Positions 17,501 to 26,588 of a stretch of DNA of 40,781 nucleotides are shown here, piece after piece (the first letter of the stretch is position 1; the number at the start of each line of letters is the position of its first letter). The DNA comes from Paracoccaceae bacterium. GTDB lineage: Bacteria > Pseudomonadota > Alphaproteobacteria > Rhodobacterales > Rhodobacteraceae. The notes under the pieces are model-generated. The model did not search any database. It was not told the DNA's origin and saw only the letters and a list, made by a program, of their open reading frames with translations. The stretch spans positions 1-40,781 of the forward strand of contig JASJAU010000015.1 in assembly GCA_030066855.1 (NCBI GenBank). The letters run 5' to 3'. The position numbers and the translations under genes are program-made.

Positions 17501-17944
17501 ATGAAGGGGCTCAAAAAGCGGCGGCGCGTGCAGGTCATTCTGCTTGCGGCGGGCGCCATGATCGCCTCTTTCGCGGCGTTCTACATCGCCGCGCCGGACG
17601 CGCTTCAGTTCTTCCGCTCGCCCTCTGAAGTGGCGGAGATGGAGATCGACCCGGATGAGGTCTTCCGGATCGGCGGGTTGGTCGAGGATGGGACGCTCGT
17701 GCGCGGCGAGGGCGCGACGATCACCTTCAGCGTGACCGATGGCGGAGCATCGATTCCTGTTTCCTACACAGGTGTTCTGCCGGATCTGTTCGGCGAGGGC
17801 GAAGGGATGATCGGGACAGGAAGATACGTAGAAGGCGTCTTCCAAGCTTCTGAAATCCTTGCAAGACATGACGAAACCTATATGCCGGCAGAGGTCATCG
17901 ACGCGCTCAAAGAGCAGGGCGTATACCAGGAACCGAACGGCTAG
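17501..17944 (+). CDS. ccmE: Cytochrome c maturation heme chaperone CcmE
   Basis: A 147-residue membrane-anchored periplasmic protein. A basic N-terminus (KKRRR) precedes one transmembrane helix at about 11-30; the rest is the OB-fold domain. The heme-binding His is in ARHDETYMP near residue 122, with the Tyr of the H-x-x-x-Y motif. CcmE receives heme from CcmC and hands it to CcmF/CcmH. GGAG lies close upstream of the start at 17501. ccmF and ccmH lie 2 kb further on the same strand; ccmABCDG are not in the window. The lysis genes in between split the ccm genes. Confidence 0.95.
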   Translation: MKGLKKRRRVQVILLAAGAMIASFAAFYIAAPDALQFFRSPSEVAEMEIDPDEVFRIGGLVEDGTLVRGEGATITFSVTDGGASIPVSYTGVLPDLFGEGEGMIGTGRYVEGVFQASEILARHDETYMPAEVIDALKEQGVYQEPNG

Positions 17945-17955
17945 TTTCCGAGCTC

Positions 17956-17963
17956 TTAACCAT
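17956..17963 (+). promoter_or_regulatory. TTAACCAT, possible CtrA half-site upstream of the lysis genes
   Basis: TTAACCAT matches the half-site of the alphaproteobacterial cell-cycle regulator CtrA and lies 45 bases before the muramidase start. Only one half is seen (no TTAA at the 7-base spacing). In Rhodobacter capsulatus, CtrA activates the gene transfer agent lysis genes, so the site is of interest, but an 8-mer alone is weak evidence. Confidence 0.25.
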
Positions 17964-18007
17964 TTTCCCGGACCGTTTGCTGCGTTTGAGAGGCGCGGGA
18001 GGCGGGC

Positions 18008-18619
18008 ATGCCGTCGGTGGAAGAGATTGCGGATGAGATCATCACGGGGGAGGGCGGTTTCGTCGACGATCCGGACGATCCCGGCGGCGCGACGAAGTGG
18101 GGCGTGACGATCCATACGCTCCGCCGTCTCGGTGTCGATCTGGACGGTGACGGGCAGGTGACGCGGGGCGACGTCCAGCGGCTGTCCCGCCGGAAGGCTC
18201 GCGAGATCTTCGTGCGAGAGTACTTCGAGGGGCCGGGACTCGGCCGGCTTCCGGCGCTCTTGCATGCGACCGTTTTCGACATGCAGGTGAATGCAGGGCG
18301 TGAGGCCGTACGCCTTTTGCAGCGGCTCGTGACCCGCATGGGTTTTCCGGCGGCGGAGGACGGGATCATCGGGCCGGTCACGGTCAGCGCGGTCCGGCGC
18401 GCCGCTGAGGCCGCGCCGCATCATATCGCTGACGCCTATGGCATCGAGCGGCGGTCGTATTTCTACCGTCTGGCGGATCAGCGCCCCACCAGTCGCAAGT
18501 ACGCGCGGCGGCGGGACGGCGGCAAGGGCGGCTGGATCACGCGGGCCGAGGCGTTCATCTCGCCGAAGTACCATCTGACCGAGGCGCAGCATCGCGAGCG
18601 GGTGCGGGCATGGGGATGA
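18008..18619 (+). CDS. Holin-associated N-acetylmuramidase (GH108 family endolysin)
   Basis: A 203-residue peptidoglycan hydrolase without signal peptide. Residues about 8-95 are the GH108 lysozyme domain with the catalytic Glu in EGGFVDDPDDPGG and the TKWGVT block; residues about 100-195 are the PG_binding_3 domain (ATVFDMQVNAGREAVRLLQ). An EF-hand-like loop (DLDGDGQVTRGD near 55-66) is visible and may bind calcium. The absence of a signal peptide fits release through the holin encoded by the next gene, which overlaps by 10 bases. In R. capsulatus a homologous endolysin/holin pair (rcc00555/rcc00556) is needed to release gene transfer agent particles, so this is probably the same module; no other GTA gene is in the window. 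Confidence 0.9.
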   Translation: MPSVEEIADEIITGEGGFVDDPDDPGGATKWGVTIHTLRRLGVDLDGDGQVTRGDVQRLSRRKAREIFVREYFEGPGLGRLPALLHATVFDMQVNAGREAVRLLQRLVTRMGFPAAEDGIIGPVTVSAVRRAAEAAPHHIADAYGIERRSYFYRLADQRPTSRKYARRRDGGKGGWITRAEAFISPKYHLTEAQHRERVRAWG

Positions 18620-19149
18620 TTGGATCCTTGCTGGGTGTTCTCTTCGGCGGCGGTCCGAACGCGCTCCGCGAGACTGTAGAGGTCTTCCGCCCGAACGCCG
18701 AGGCCTCCGCCATCCGGGACGCCGTTCGGGCTCAGGCGGCGCTCGGACAGTTCGCGGCGGAGTTCACGGCGCCGCGCCGGGGCTGGTTCGATCGCTTCAT
18801 CGACGGATTGAACCGGTTACCCCGCCCCATGTTGGCCCTTGGCACGATCGGGTTGTTTTCGGCGGCGATGGCGGAGCCGGTCTGGTTCGCGGCGCGGATG
18901 CAAGGCGTGACGCTGATCCCCGAGCCTTTGTGGTGGCTGATGGGTGTGATCGTGAGCTTTTACTTCGGGGCGCGCTATCAGATGAAATCGCAGGAATTTC
19001 AGCGCTCAATGGCGTATACCCTAACACGGACAAGTGAAGTCGCGCGGCGCATCGAGGCCCTGGACGGCCTGAACGGTTCTGATCCGGAGGCAGGCGAGGG
19101 GGAGGCCAACGCGGCGCTCGAGGATTGGAGGCGAGCCCGTGAGCGGTGA
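18610..19149 (+). CDS. Holin family protein (3TM type)
   Basis: A 179-residue inner-membrane protein. It has an N-terminal hydrophobic stretch (MIGSLLGVLFGG) and two clear helices at about 74-93 (MLALGTIGLFSAAMAEPVWF) and 105-120 (PLWWLMGVIVSFYFGARYQ). A conserved soluble linker (ALRETVEVFRPNAEASAIRD) precedes them, as in the Holin_3TMs family. The C-terminal tail is charged. It would form the pores that let the muramidase reach peptidoglycan. It overlaps the muramidase gene by 10 bases and the next small ORF by 11, so the module is translationally coupled. Confidence 0.88.
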   Translation: MGMIGSLLGVLFGGGPNALRETVEVFRPNAEASAIRDAVRAQAALGQFAAEFTAPRRGWFDRFIDGLNRLPRPMLALGTIGLFSAAMAEPVWFAARMQGVTLIPEPLWWLMGVIVSFYFGARYQMKSQEFQRSMAYTLTRTSEVARRIEALDGLNGSDPEAGEGEANAALEDWRRARER

Positions 19150-19318
19150 CATGTTCGCTCGACTCGCGGCGGATCATGGCCCCTGGGTTCTCTTGGTCTT
19201 TTTTCTACTCTGGCGGGACCTGCAAAAGGATCATGCCACGCGCGCGGTTCTGGACAAAAACGCCCTGGTACTGACTGAGATCGCGACGGTCATCCGCGAG
19301 CGGATGCCGAGGGGATAG
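19139..19318 (+). CDS. Small single-helix membrane protein, BhlA/UviB-like topology
   Basis: A 59-residue protein. One transmembrane helix (WVLLVFFLLW, about 16-25) is followed by an amphipathic charged tail (RDLQKDHATRAVLDKN...IATVIRERMPRG). This topology is like the small BhlA/UviB holin-like proteins, but sequence identity was not tested. The GTG at 19139 is the likely start, with GGAGG 7 bases upstream; an ATG at 19151 is the alternative. The frame overlaps the holin stop by 11 bases. It may be an accessory holin or antiholin in the lysis module. Confidence 0.6.
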   Translation: MSGDMFARLAADHGPWVLLVFFLLWRDLQKDHATRAVLDKNALVLTEIATVIRERMPRG

Positions 19319-19322
19319 TGCG

Positions 19323-19451
19323 ATGTGGGGACGTATTTCGGCGTGGGTTCGAGACCTGATGATCGGGCCGCGGCTCAAGGCCGCGATCCGGGAGAATGAC
19401 GCGGCCGCGGACAGGCTGGATTCGGCTTTGCGGGAGGTGATGAGGAAATGA
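19323..19451 (+). CDS. Small 42-residue protein between lysis module and ccmF
   Basis: ATG at 19323 to TGA at 19449-19451. The product starts with an aromatic amphipathic segment (MWGRISAWVRDLMIG) and continues with a charged helix (KAAIRENDAAADRLDSALREV). There is no clear transmembrane helix. It starts 4 bases after the preceding small ORF and overlaps the next start by 4 bases (ATGA), which supports translation. I do not recognise a family. Confidence 0.5.
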   Translation: MWGRISAWVRDLMIGPRLKAAIRENDAAADRLDSALREVMRK

Positions 19452-19870
19452 AACAGGCAATGGCGCTCTTTGCTCTTCTCGCGGTGACGCTGGTCGCGGG
19501 ACACGCCCGGTTCGGATACGCGACCGTCTACCAGATCGGCTACGGCGCGTTCTCGCTGATGGCGGCCATGATCTCGCTCACCTTCCTGTGGCTTTGGGCG
19601 CGGCGGGCGACGCCGCTAGCACTCGGCATGTCGTTCAGCTGGGCCGGCGCCGCGAGCGTGATGGGCTGGTGGTGGGTTTTCAACCTCTTGAGCCGGCCCG
19701 GTTTCATGGTGGAAAGCGAAGTTCTGTTCCTGTTCCTCGCGCTATATTTCGCCGGCGCGGTGCTGCATTTCGCGGTCATCGCGAAGTCCGTTTCTGCGCC
19801 ACCGCTGTTTCTTGGGGTACCGGTGTTCGCGTCGCTCGCTTTGTCGGCGCTGGTCAGGCTCCTGATCTGA
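19448..19870 (+). CDS. Hypothetical four-helix membrane protein
   Basis: A 140-residue, very hydrophobic protein with four predicted helices (about 4-20, 32-50, 58-80 and 88-110) and a short hydrophobic C-terminus that may be a fifth. It has few charged residues and no motif I recognise. Translation is supported by the 4-base overlap with the preceding small ORF; ccmF follows after 69 bases. It could belong either to the lysis module or to cytochrome c maturation; position favours co-transcription with both. Confidence 0.65.
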   Translation: MKQAMALFALLAVTLVAGHARFGYATVYQIGYGAFSLMAAMISLTFLWLWARRATPLALGMSFSWAGAASVMGWWWVFNLLSRPGFMVESEVLFLFLALYFAGAVLHFAVIAKSVSAPPLFLGVPVFASLALSALVRLLI

Positions 19871-19939
19871 CGCCAACGCTCCGCGACCAAGCGTCCCGGC
19901 GCCTTTTCGACCGGCGTCAGAAAGCCTAATCTCCGGCAT

Positions 19940-21913
19940 ATGATCGTTGAGCTTGGGCATTTCACGCTGATCCTCGCCTTCGCCGTCGCGCTGGTTCAGA
20001 TGGTCGTCCCGATGTGGGGCGCGTCAAAGGGCTGGCGCAGCTGGATGGCGGTGGCGGAGCCTGCCGCGACAATGCAGTTCGTCTTGCTGCTCTTCTCATT
20101 CGCAGCACTGATCTGGGCTTTTGTCGCCTCGGATTTCTCGGTGCGGCTGGTCACGTCCAACTCCCACACCGCGAAGCCGATGATTTACAAGGTGACGGGG
20201 GTTTGGGGAAACCACGAAGGATCGATGCTCCTCTGGTGCCTGATCCTGGCGTTTTTCGGCGCTTTGGCGGCTTGGTTCGGCGGTAATCTGCCCGAACGTT
20301 TCCGGGCGCGGGTTCTGGCGGTGCAGGCGAGCGTCGGCGTGGCCTTCCTCGCCTTCCTGATCTTCACATCGAACCCGTTTTTGCGGCTCGTGAACCCGCC
20401 GATGAACGGGCAGGATCTGAACCCGCTTCTGCAGGACCCCGGCTTGGCGTTTCATCCGCCGTTCCTCTACATCGGCTACGTCGGGCTTTCGATGAGCTTC
20501 TCCTTCGCGGTGGCGGCGCTGATCGAGGGACGGGTTGATGCCGCCTGGGGAAGATGGGTGCGGCCCTGGACGCTTCTGGCCTGGCTGAACCTGACGGTCG
20601 GGATCGCGCTGGGAAGCTGGTGGGCCTACTATGAGCTTGGCTGGGGCGGGTTCTGGTTCTGGGATCCGGTCGAGAACGCCAGCTTCATGCCCTGGCTGAT
20701 CGCAGCGGCGCTCTTACATTCTGCGATCGTGGTCGAGAAACGCGAGGCGCTGAAGAGCTGGACGATCCTGCTGGCAATTCTCGCTTTCGGCTTCTCGCTT
20801 ATTGGCGCGTTCATCGTGCGGTCGGGGGTGCTGACCAGCGTGCACGCATTCGCGAATGACCCCGAACGCGGTGTCTACCTTCTGGGGATCACGGCGATCT
20901 TCATGGGCGGCGCGCTGACGCTTTATGCGGCGCGGTCGGGCGGCATGCAGGCGAAGGGCGTCTTCGGAGTGGTCAGCCGGGAATCGGCGCTGGTCGCGAA
21001 CAATGTGCTCTTGGCCGTCGCGACTTTCGTCGTTTTCCTTGGTACGATCTGGCCGCTGATCGCCGAGATGATCTGGGCGCGGAAGCTGTCGGTCGGACCG
21101 CCGTTTTTTGATGCGGCGTTCACGCCCTTTATGATGGCCCTGGCGGTGATCCTGCCGATCGGGTCGATACTGCCCTGGAAGCGGGGCGCGATCGGCAAGG
21201 TCATGCGGCCTCTCTGGTGGGCGCTGGCCGCCGCGTTCGCGGTTGGGGCGGCGGCCTGGGTCTTTGGCAGCGGCAGGTCGCTGGTGGCGCCTGTGGGCGC
21301 GGCTCTCGGCGCCTGGCTGGTCTTCGGGGCCGCCGTTGATTTTTGGCAGAGAACGGGGCGCGGCGGGCTGGCCGACAAGGCGGGACGCGCGACGCGGCTC
21401 CCGCGCGCCGATTGGGGCCGGGTGGTCGCGCATGCGGGTCTCGGGGTCACCTTTTTCGGCATCGCCGCGCTGACGGCCTGGCAGCTTGAGGACATCCGGG
21501 TCGCCAACCCGGGCGAGACATTCCAGGTCGGCGTCTATGACGTGACGCTCGAGGGCGTGCGGCGGGTCGAAGGGCCGAACTACATCTCGACCATGGCCGA
21601 GATGTCGGTCGCGCGCGGCGGCGAGGAGGTCGCGCGGCTCTTCCCGGAGAAGCGGGTCTACCCGGTGGCGGGCATGCCAACAACCGAGGCGGCGATCGAC
21701 AACGGCGTCTTCCGCGACGTCTATCTCGTCATCGGCGATCCGCAGCAAGACGGCGGCTGGGCGGTAAGGACCTATATCAAGCCCTTCGCCAATTGGATCT
21801 GGGCGGGCGCGATCATCATGGCCTTGGGCGGCGTTCTGTCGCTAACCGACCGCCGGTTCCGGGTCGCGGCGGGCGCGCGGAAGGCGCCTTCGACGGGAGT
21901 GCCGGCGGAATGA
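19940..21913 (+). CDS. ccmF: Heme lyase subunit CcmF (cytochrome c biogenesis)
   Basis: A 657-residue inner-membrane protein with about 15 helices, of normal length for the CcmF/NrfE family. The tryptophan-rich WWD heme-handling motif is [19 protein letters not shown] near residue 235. A periplasmic domain near the C-terminus ([20 protein letters not shown]) precedes the final helix. It transfers heme from holo-CcmE to the apocytochrome together with CcmH/CcmI. The stop codon overlaps the ccmH start by 4 bases. The start at 19940 gives the family N-terminus [20 protein letters not shown]. Confidence 0.96.
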   Translation: MIVELGHFTLILAFAVALVQMVVPMWGASKGWRSWMAVAEPAATMQFVLLLFSFAALIWAFVASDFSVRLVTSNSHTAKPMIYKVTGVWGNHEGSMLLWCLILAFFGALAAWFGGNLPERFRARVLAVQASVGVAFLAFLIFTSNPFLRLVNPPMNGQDLNPLLQDPGLAFHPPFLYIGYVGLSMSFSFAVAALIEGRVDAAWGRWVRPWTLLAWLNLTVGIALGSWWAYYELGWGGFWFWDPVENASFMPWLIAAALLHSAIVVEKREALKSWTILLAILAFGFSLIGAFIVRSGVLTSVHAFANDPERGVYLLGITAIFMGGALTLYAARSGGMQAKGVFGVVSRESALVANNVLLAVATFVVFLGTIWPLIAEMIWARKLSVGPPFFDAAFTPFMMALAVILPIGSILPWKRGAIGKVMRPLWWALAAAFAVGAAAWVFGSGRSLVAPVGAALGAWLVFGAAVDFWQRTGRGGLADKAGRATRLPRADWGRVVAHAGLGVTFFGIAALTAWQLEDIRVANPGETFQVGVYDVTLEGVRRVEGPNYISTMAEMSVARGGEEVARLFPEKRVYPVAGMPTTEAAIDNGVFRDVYLVIGDPQQDGGWAVRTYIKPFANWIWAGAIIMALGGVLSLTDRRFRVAAGARKAPSTGVPAE

Positions 21914-22356
21914 TCAGGGCGGTGCTGATCTGGCTGCTCCTGGCGGCGCCGGCCTTCGCCGTTCAACCGGATGAAGTTCTTGACGATCCGGCATTGGAGG
22001 AGCGGGCGAGGGAGCTCTCAAAGGGCCTGCGCTGCCTGGTTTGCCGGAATGAGAGCATCGACGAATCCAACGCTGATCTTGCGCGGGACCTGCGTCTGCT
22101 GGTGCGCGAGCGGCTGGTCGCGGGCGACAGCGATAGCGAGGTGATCGACTTTGTCGTGGCGCGCTATGGCGAATATGTCCTGTTGAGGCCCCGAACCGAT
22201 GGCGCGAACCTGATCCTTTGGATTGCGGGTCCGGCGTCGCTCCTGGCAGCGGCGGGGATTGGCGCCGCCTATCTGCGCAAACGCAGGGTCGTTCATGCGC
22301 CCGAGGCCTTGAACAGGGAGGAAGCCGAGCGTCTTCGGCAGATTCTCGACGATTGA
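21910..22356 (+). CDS. ccmH: Cytochrome c-type biogenesis protein CcmH
   Basis: A 148-residue protein with a signal peptide ([20 protein letters not shown]), the redox pair in [11 protein letters not shown] (C-x-x-C near 42-45), and a C-terminal transmembrane helix ([21 protein letters not shown]). It reduces the apocytochrome CXXCH cysteines before heme ligation by CcmF. The start at 21910 overlaps ccmF by 4 bases (ATGA); the frame is open further upstream but that is CcmF in another frame. The charged tail after the helix is shorter than in two-domain CcmH proteins, so a separate CcmI is expected elsewhere. Confidence 0.95.
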   Translation: MIRAVLIWLLLAAPAFAVQPDEVLDDPALEERARELSKGLRCLVCRNESIDESNADLARDLRLLVRERLVAGDSDSEVIDFVVARYGEYVLLRPRTDGANLILWIAGPASLLAAAGIGAAYLRKRRVVHAPEALNREEAERLRQILDD

Positions 22357-22425
22357 CGCGCGGTTCCGCTTTTCTAAACCGTTTCGTTCACTTATGTGAC
22401 GGGAAGGAAAGAAAAAGGACGACGG

Positions 22426-23205
22426 ATGGAATACTCGGCCATCAAAGTCACGCAAGAAGGCGGGTACGCTGTGATCAGCATGAACCGCCCCGATGTCATG
22501 AACGCGCTGAACACGCAGATGCGGGCGGAGCTCTTGCATGCCGTTAAGGACGCGGGCGGGGGAAAGGCGCGGGCCATCGTGCTGACCGGCGAGGGGCGGG
22601 CTTTTTGCTCGGGCCAGGACCTCGGCGATCGCGCCAATGTCGCCAATATCGATCTGGAGCGCACTTTGCGGGATGAGTACATCCCCCTTCTCAGAGCGAT
22701 CTTCGACAGCCCCATTCCCACCATCGCCGCAGTCAACGGTCCGGCGGCGGGCGCTGGCGCGAACCTGGCGCTGGCCGCCGATGTGGTGATCGCGTCTGAA
22801 AGCGCCGTCTTTCTCCAGGCCTTCGCGCGGATCGGGCTGATCCCCGACGCGGGAGGGACCTATTTCTTGCCGAAACAAGTCGGTTTCGCGCGCGCGATGG
22901 GCGCCTCGCTCTTCGCTGAGCCCATAACCGCCCGCGAAGCTGCCGAATGGGGCATGATCTGGGAGGCCGTGCCGGACGACGCCTTCGCGGAGCACTGGCG
23001 TGCCCGGGCCACGAAGCTCGCGAACGGACCGTCAGTTGCCTACCGCCACATCAAGGAGGCGATCCGCGAGAGTTACGGCAACTCGCTGGAGCAGCAGCTT
23101 TTGATGGAGGCGCGGCTGCAAGGGCAGTGCGGTCAGACGCGGGACTTTCGGGAGGGCGTGCTGGCCTTCATGGAGAAGCGGCCGGCGCGCTATGAAGGCC
23201 GCTAA
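22426..23205 (+). CDS. Enoyl-CoA hydratase/isomerase family protein, PaaG-like
   Basis: A 259-residue crotonase-fold enzyme. The oxyanion-hole residues are in CSGQDLGDR and NGPAAGAGANLALAAD, and the catalytic acid sits in IPDAGGTYFLP (Asp), the pattern of 2-(1,2-epoxy-1,2-dihydrophenyl)acetyl-CoA isomerase (PaaG). That enzyme acts in phenylacetate breakdown; no other paa gene is in the window, so the specific name is uncertain. The start at 22426 follows AAAAAGGA; a longer frame begins at 22396 without a ribosome-binding site. It is 69 bases after ccmH and meets the GNAT gene tail to tail, overlapping by 4 bases. Confidence 0.82.
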   Translation: MEYSAIKVTQEGGYAVISMNRPDVMNALNTQMRAELLHAVKDAGGGKARAIVLTGEGRAFCSGQDLGDRANVANIDLERTLRDEYIPLLRAIFDSPIPTIAAVNGPAAGAGANLALAADVVIASESAVFLQAFARIGLIPDAGGTYFLPKQVGFARAMGASLFAEPITAREAAEWGMIWEAVPDDAFAEHWRARATKLANGPSVAYRHIKEAIRESYGNSLEQQLLMEARLQGQCGQTRDFREGVLAFMEKRPARYEGR

Positions 23206-23705
23206 TCCTTAACATCGGGACGCGTCAGCGCGAAGAAGACGCTGTCGGACCAATGTCCTGCGACACAAACCGCATCGTGTTGATACCCGGTCACCTGAAA
23301 TCCGAGCCGCGTAAGCAAGCCGACCGAGGCCAGATTGCACGGGTCGGCTTCGGCCGTAATCCGGGTCGCGTCGGAGGTTTCCCAGAAGTGCGCGATAGCG
23401 GCCTCGGCGCCTTCGCGGGCGTAGCCATTGCCCCAGTGATCGGGGTGCAGGATGAAGCCCAGTTCTTCGTTTTGGTGAATGCCGCCAGCACCGATGATCT
23501 CGCCATCGAGGTCCCAGACGAAATAGCGCCTGTCCCCCGGCGCTCGCAGCTTGTCGTGGACGTATCGCGTGTCTTCGGGTGAGACGTGCGGCGGGCTGTC
23601 CCAGTACAGCATCGCTTGCGCGTTCGAGTAGAGCCGGAAGAGCGCGTGCCGCTCGGTGTCACGGGCGGCGCGCAGGACCAGTCTTTCCGTATTGAGGACC
23701 GTCAA
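23202..23705 (-). CDS. GNAT family N-acetyltransferase (RimJ/RimL type)
   Basis: A 167-residue acetyltransferase. It opens with the RimJ/RimL-like [18 protein letters not shown], has the beta4 segment [22 protein letters not shown] (acetyl-CoA binding, in Q/R-x-x-G-x-G/A form), and ends with [19 protein letters not shown]. The acceptor, a protein N-terminus or small amine, is unknown. The start overlaps the gltA stop by 4 bases, so it is likely translated with gltA. It meets the enoyl-CoA hydratase gene convergently. Confidence 0.88.
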   Translation of the reverse strand: MTVLNTERLVLRAARDTERHALFRLYSNAQAMLYWDSPPHVSPEDTRYVHDKLRAPGDRRYFVWDLDGEIIGAGGIHQNEELGFILHPDHWGNGYAREGAEAAIAHFWETSDATRITAEADPCNLASVGLLTRLGFQVTGYQHDAVCVAGHWSDSVFFALTRPDVKD

Positions 23706-24997
23706 CGATCCTCGACATCGACGTAGTTGCGCGAAGGCTCGCCGACATAAAGCTGGCGGGGACGGCCGATCTTCATCTGCGGATCAGCGATCATCTCTTT
23801 CCACTGGCTGATCCAGCCGACGGTGCGCGCGAGCGCGAAGATCGGCGTGAACATCGAGGTAGGGAAGCCCATCGCGTCCAGGATGATGCCAGAATAGAAG
23901 TCGACGTTCGGATAGAGCTTTTTGTCTTTGAAATAGGGATCTTCCAGGGCGATCCTCTCAAGCTCCTTGGCGACCTGAAGGGTCGGATTGTTCTCGATTC
24001 CCAGAAGATCGAGCACCTCGTCCGCCGACTGCTTCATGACGCGGGCGCGCGGATCGAAGTTTTTGTAGACGCGGTGGCCGAATCCCATCAGGCGGAAGGG
24101 ATCGTTTTTGTCCTTGGCCCGCTCGATGAACTCGGGGATGCGGTCGACGGTTCCGATCTCACGCAGCATCTCGAGGCAGGCCTGGTTCGCGCCGCCATGC
24201 GCCGGCCCCCAAAGACAGGCGATGCCGGCGGCGATGCAGGCGAAGGGGTTCGCGCCGGACGAGGAGGCGAGGCGGACAGTCGAGGTTGAGGCGTTCTGCT
24301 CGTGGTCCGCATGCAGCGTGAATATCCGGTCCATCGCGCGGGAGAGGATCGGATTCACTTGGTAGTCTTCTGCGGGCACTGCGAAGCACATGCGCAAGAA
24401 GTTCGAGGCGTAGTCGAGCTCATTCCGGGGATAGATGAAGGGCTGCCCGATCGAGAACTTGTAGGCCCAGGCGGCGATCGTAGGCATCTTGGCGATCAGC
24501 CGGATCGAGGCGACCTCGCGCTGCCAGGGATCGCTGATATCGGTCGAGTCGTGGTAGAACGCCGACATTGCGCCGACGACACCGGTCATGATCGCCATCG
24601 GATGCGCGTCGCGTCGGAACCCTCTGAAAAAGAAAGTCATTTGCTCGTGGAGCATCGTGTGATTTGTCACGCGGGATTCGAAATCTTCAATCTGTTCGGC
24701 AGATGGAAGCTCGCCGTAGAGCAAGAGATAGCAGACCTCGAGGAAGTGCGATTTTTCGGCAAGCTGGTCGATCGGATAGCCGCGGTGCAGGAGCTCGCCC
24801 TTGTCGCCATCGATGAATGTGATGGTTGAATCGCAGGAGGCGGTAGACGTGAACCCGGGATCGTAAGTGAAGACATCGCCTTGCGCGTAGAGCTTGCGGA
24901 TGTCGATGACGTCAGGGCCGACCGTCGGCGACATCATCGGAAGCTCGAGTTCTTTGTCGTCAAAGCTGAGTTTTGCAGTCTTGTTCATATCGCGCAT
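23702..24997 (-). CDS. gltA: Citrate synthase (type II)
   Basis: A 431-residue TCA-cycle enzyme that condenses acetyl-CoA and oxaloacetate. Visible landmarks are [26 protein letters not shown], the catalytic His blocks in [15 protein letters not shown] and [10 protein letters not shown], and the Asp region in [14 protein letters not shown]. The preferred start at 24997 has AGGGA 5 bases upstream and gives a family-like N-terminus; ATGs at 25003 and 24988 are alternatives. It lies 100 bases after gltX on the same strand, the usual order in Rhodobacterales, and is coupled to the GNAT gene. Confidence 0.96.
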   Translation of the reverse strand: MRDMNKTAKLSFDDKELELPMMSPTVGPDVIDIRKLYAQGDVFTYDPGFTSTASCDSTITFIDGDKGELLHRGYPIDQLAEKSHFLEVCYLLLYGELPSAEQIEDFESRVTNHTMLHEQMTFFFRGFRRDAHPMAIMTGVVGAMSAFYHDSTDISDPWQREVASIRLIAKMPTIAAWAYKFSIGQPFIYPRNELDYASNFLRMCFAVPAEDYQVNPILSRAMDRIFTLHADHEQNASTSTVRLASSSGANPFACIAAGIACLWGPAHGGANQACLEMLREIGTVDRIPEFIERAKDKNDPFRLMGFGHRVYKNFDPRARVMKQSADEVLDLLGIENNPTLQVAKELERIALEDPYFKDKKLYPNVDFYSGIILDAMGFPTSMFTPIFALARTVGWISQWKEMIADPQMKIGRPRQLYVGEPSRNYVDVEDR

Positions 24998-25097
24998 CGT
25001 CATCCCTGTCTTTCGGCCAACCGGTGGCGGCGCCTATTCTAACCCACGCAAGCCGCGCGGTCATGTGCGGATCGAAAGGTTCCCTCTGCCCGATCCT

Positions 25098-26501
25098 CTA
25101 TGCTGCAGCGTCCTCAATGCGAAGAAGCGACTCCTCGCGCCCAAGAACGAGCATCATGTCGAAGACACTGGGAGAGACCGACCGGCCTGCAAGAGCGGCG
25201 CGAAGGGGGCCTGCGAGCTTGCCCAGCTTAAGCCCGTGCGCCTCGGCGACGGTCGTAACAACCCCCTCCAGCGTGTCGCGATCCCAGCTAGCATTTTGCA
25301 GGTGCGGCGTCAATTCTGACAGTATACCACGGGATACCGTATCAAGCATCTTGGCGGACCGCTCGTCCGGCTCGATCAGGCGTTGAGCAAGCACAAAATG
25401 CGCTTTTTCAATGAGTTCCGGGAATGTACGGGCGCGGTCCTTGAGGCAATACATCGCAGTCTGCAACGCCTCCGCCTCGGCCTCGGAGAGGTCGGATTGG
25501 CCCGAGGCGGCCAGGAAGGCCCGGATTTCTGCTACGAGTGCAGCATCGTCTGCAGCGGCGATATGCTGGCCCGAGAGGTTCGCGAGCTTCTTGGTGTCGA
25601 AACGGGCCGGTGCCTTTTTGATGCCGTCCAGATCGAACCATTCGATCGCCTGTTCGTCGGTGAAGAATTCATCATCGCCATGACCCCAGCCGAGGCGCGC
25701 CAGGTAGTTTCGCATGCCCGCCGCCGGATAGCCTTCGGCCTGCCATTCCCCTACACCGAGCGCGCCGTGGCGTTTCGAGAGCTTCTTGCCGTCTTCGCCA
25801 TGGATGAGGGGAATGTGCGCCCAAACCGGCGCGTCCCAGCCCATGGCATTATAGACCAGCATTTGTCGGGCCGCGTTGTTGAGGTGGTCGTCGCCCCGGA
25901 TAACGTGGGTGACGCCCATATCATGGTCGTCGACGACGACGGCCAGCATGTAGACTGGCGTCCCGTCGGACCGTAGTACGATCATATCGTCGAGCTGATC
26001 GTTGCGGATCGTGACGTCGCCTTGGACCGCGTCGCGGATGACGGTCTCGCCGTCTCTCGGCGCCTTGACGCGGATGGCGTAGGGCGCGTCCGGGTGTTCG
26101 GCGTTTGGCGTGTCGCGCCAGGGCGAGCGGAAGAGGGTTGATCGGCCCTCGGCGCGGGCTTTCTCCCGGAAGGCGTCGATTTCCTCGGGCGTCGAGAAGC
26201 ATTTGTAGGCGCGGCCGCTTGCCAGCATCTCGCGGGCGACCTCGGCGTGGCGCTCGCGGCGCTCGAACTGGCTGATCGCTTCGCCGTCCCAATCGAGGCC
26301 GAGCCATCTCATGCCCCGGTATATCGCCTCAGTCGCTTCCGGCGTTGACCTCGCGCGGTCGGTGTCTTCGATCCTGAGAAGGAACTTGCCGCCTTTGGCG
26401 CGGGCGTAGAGCCAGTTGAAGAGTGCCGTCCGCGCCCCGCCGATGTGCAGATAGCCGGTGGGCGAGGGCGCGAAACGGGTGACGACGGGGTGATCTGTCA
26501 T
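25098..26501 (-). CDS. gltX: Glutamate-tRNA ligase
   Basis: A 467-residue class I aminoacyl-tRNA synthetase charging tRNA-Glu. The HIGH motif is [14 protein letters not shown], the KMSKS motif is KKLSKRHGA, and RFAPSPTG marks the N-terminus. [14 protein letters not shown] and [12 protein letters not shown] complete the catalytic core; the rest is the helical anticodon-binding domain. The start at 26501 gives [16 protein letters not shown], the family length; a start at 26537 would add 12 residues. It is divergent from the comEC pseudogene, with under 100 bases between them. Confidence 0.96.
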   Translation of the reverse strand: MTDHPVVTRFAPSPTGYLHIGGARTALFNWLYARAKGGKFLLRIEDTDRARSTPEATEAIYRGMRWLGLDWDGEAISQFERRERHAEVAREMLASGRAYKCFSTPEEIDAFREKARAEGRSTLFRSPWRDTPNAEHPDAPYAIRVKAPRDGETVIRDAVQGDVTIRNDQLDDMIVLRSDGTPVYMLAVVVDDHDMGVTHVIRGDDHLNNAARQMLVYNAMGWDAPVWAHIPLIHGEDGKKLSKRHGALGVGEWQAEGYPAAGMRNYLARLGWGHGDDEFFTDEQAIEWFDLDGIKKAPARFDTKKLANLSGQHIAAADDAALVAEIRAFLAASGQSDLSEAEAEALQTAMYCLKDRARTFPELIEKAHFVLAQRLIEPDERSAKMLDTVSRGILSELTPHLQNASWDRDTLEGVVTTVAEAHGLKLGKLAGPLRAALAGRSVSPSVFDMMLVLGREESLLRIEDAAA

Positions 26502-26588
26502 GGCGGCGGTCTCGGGCGTTAACGTCTTGGAAAGCATGATTGGCTAGAGGTGGCAGGGGTGTAGACAACGCGCCCGGAGGTGACAAGG

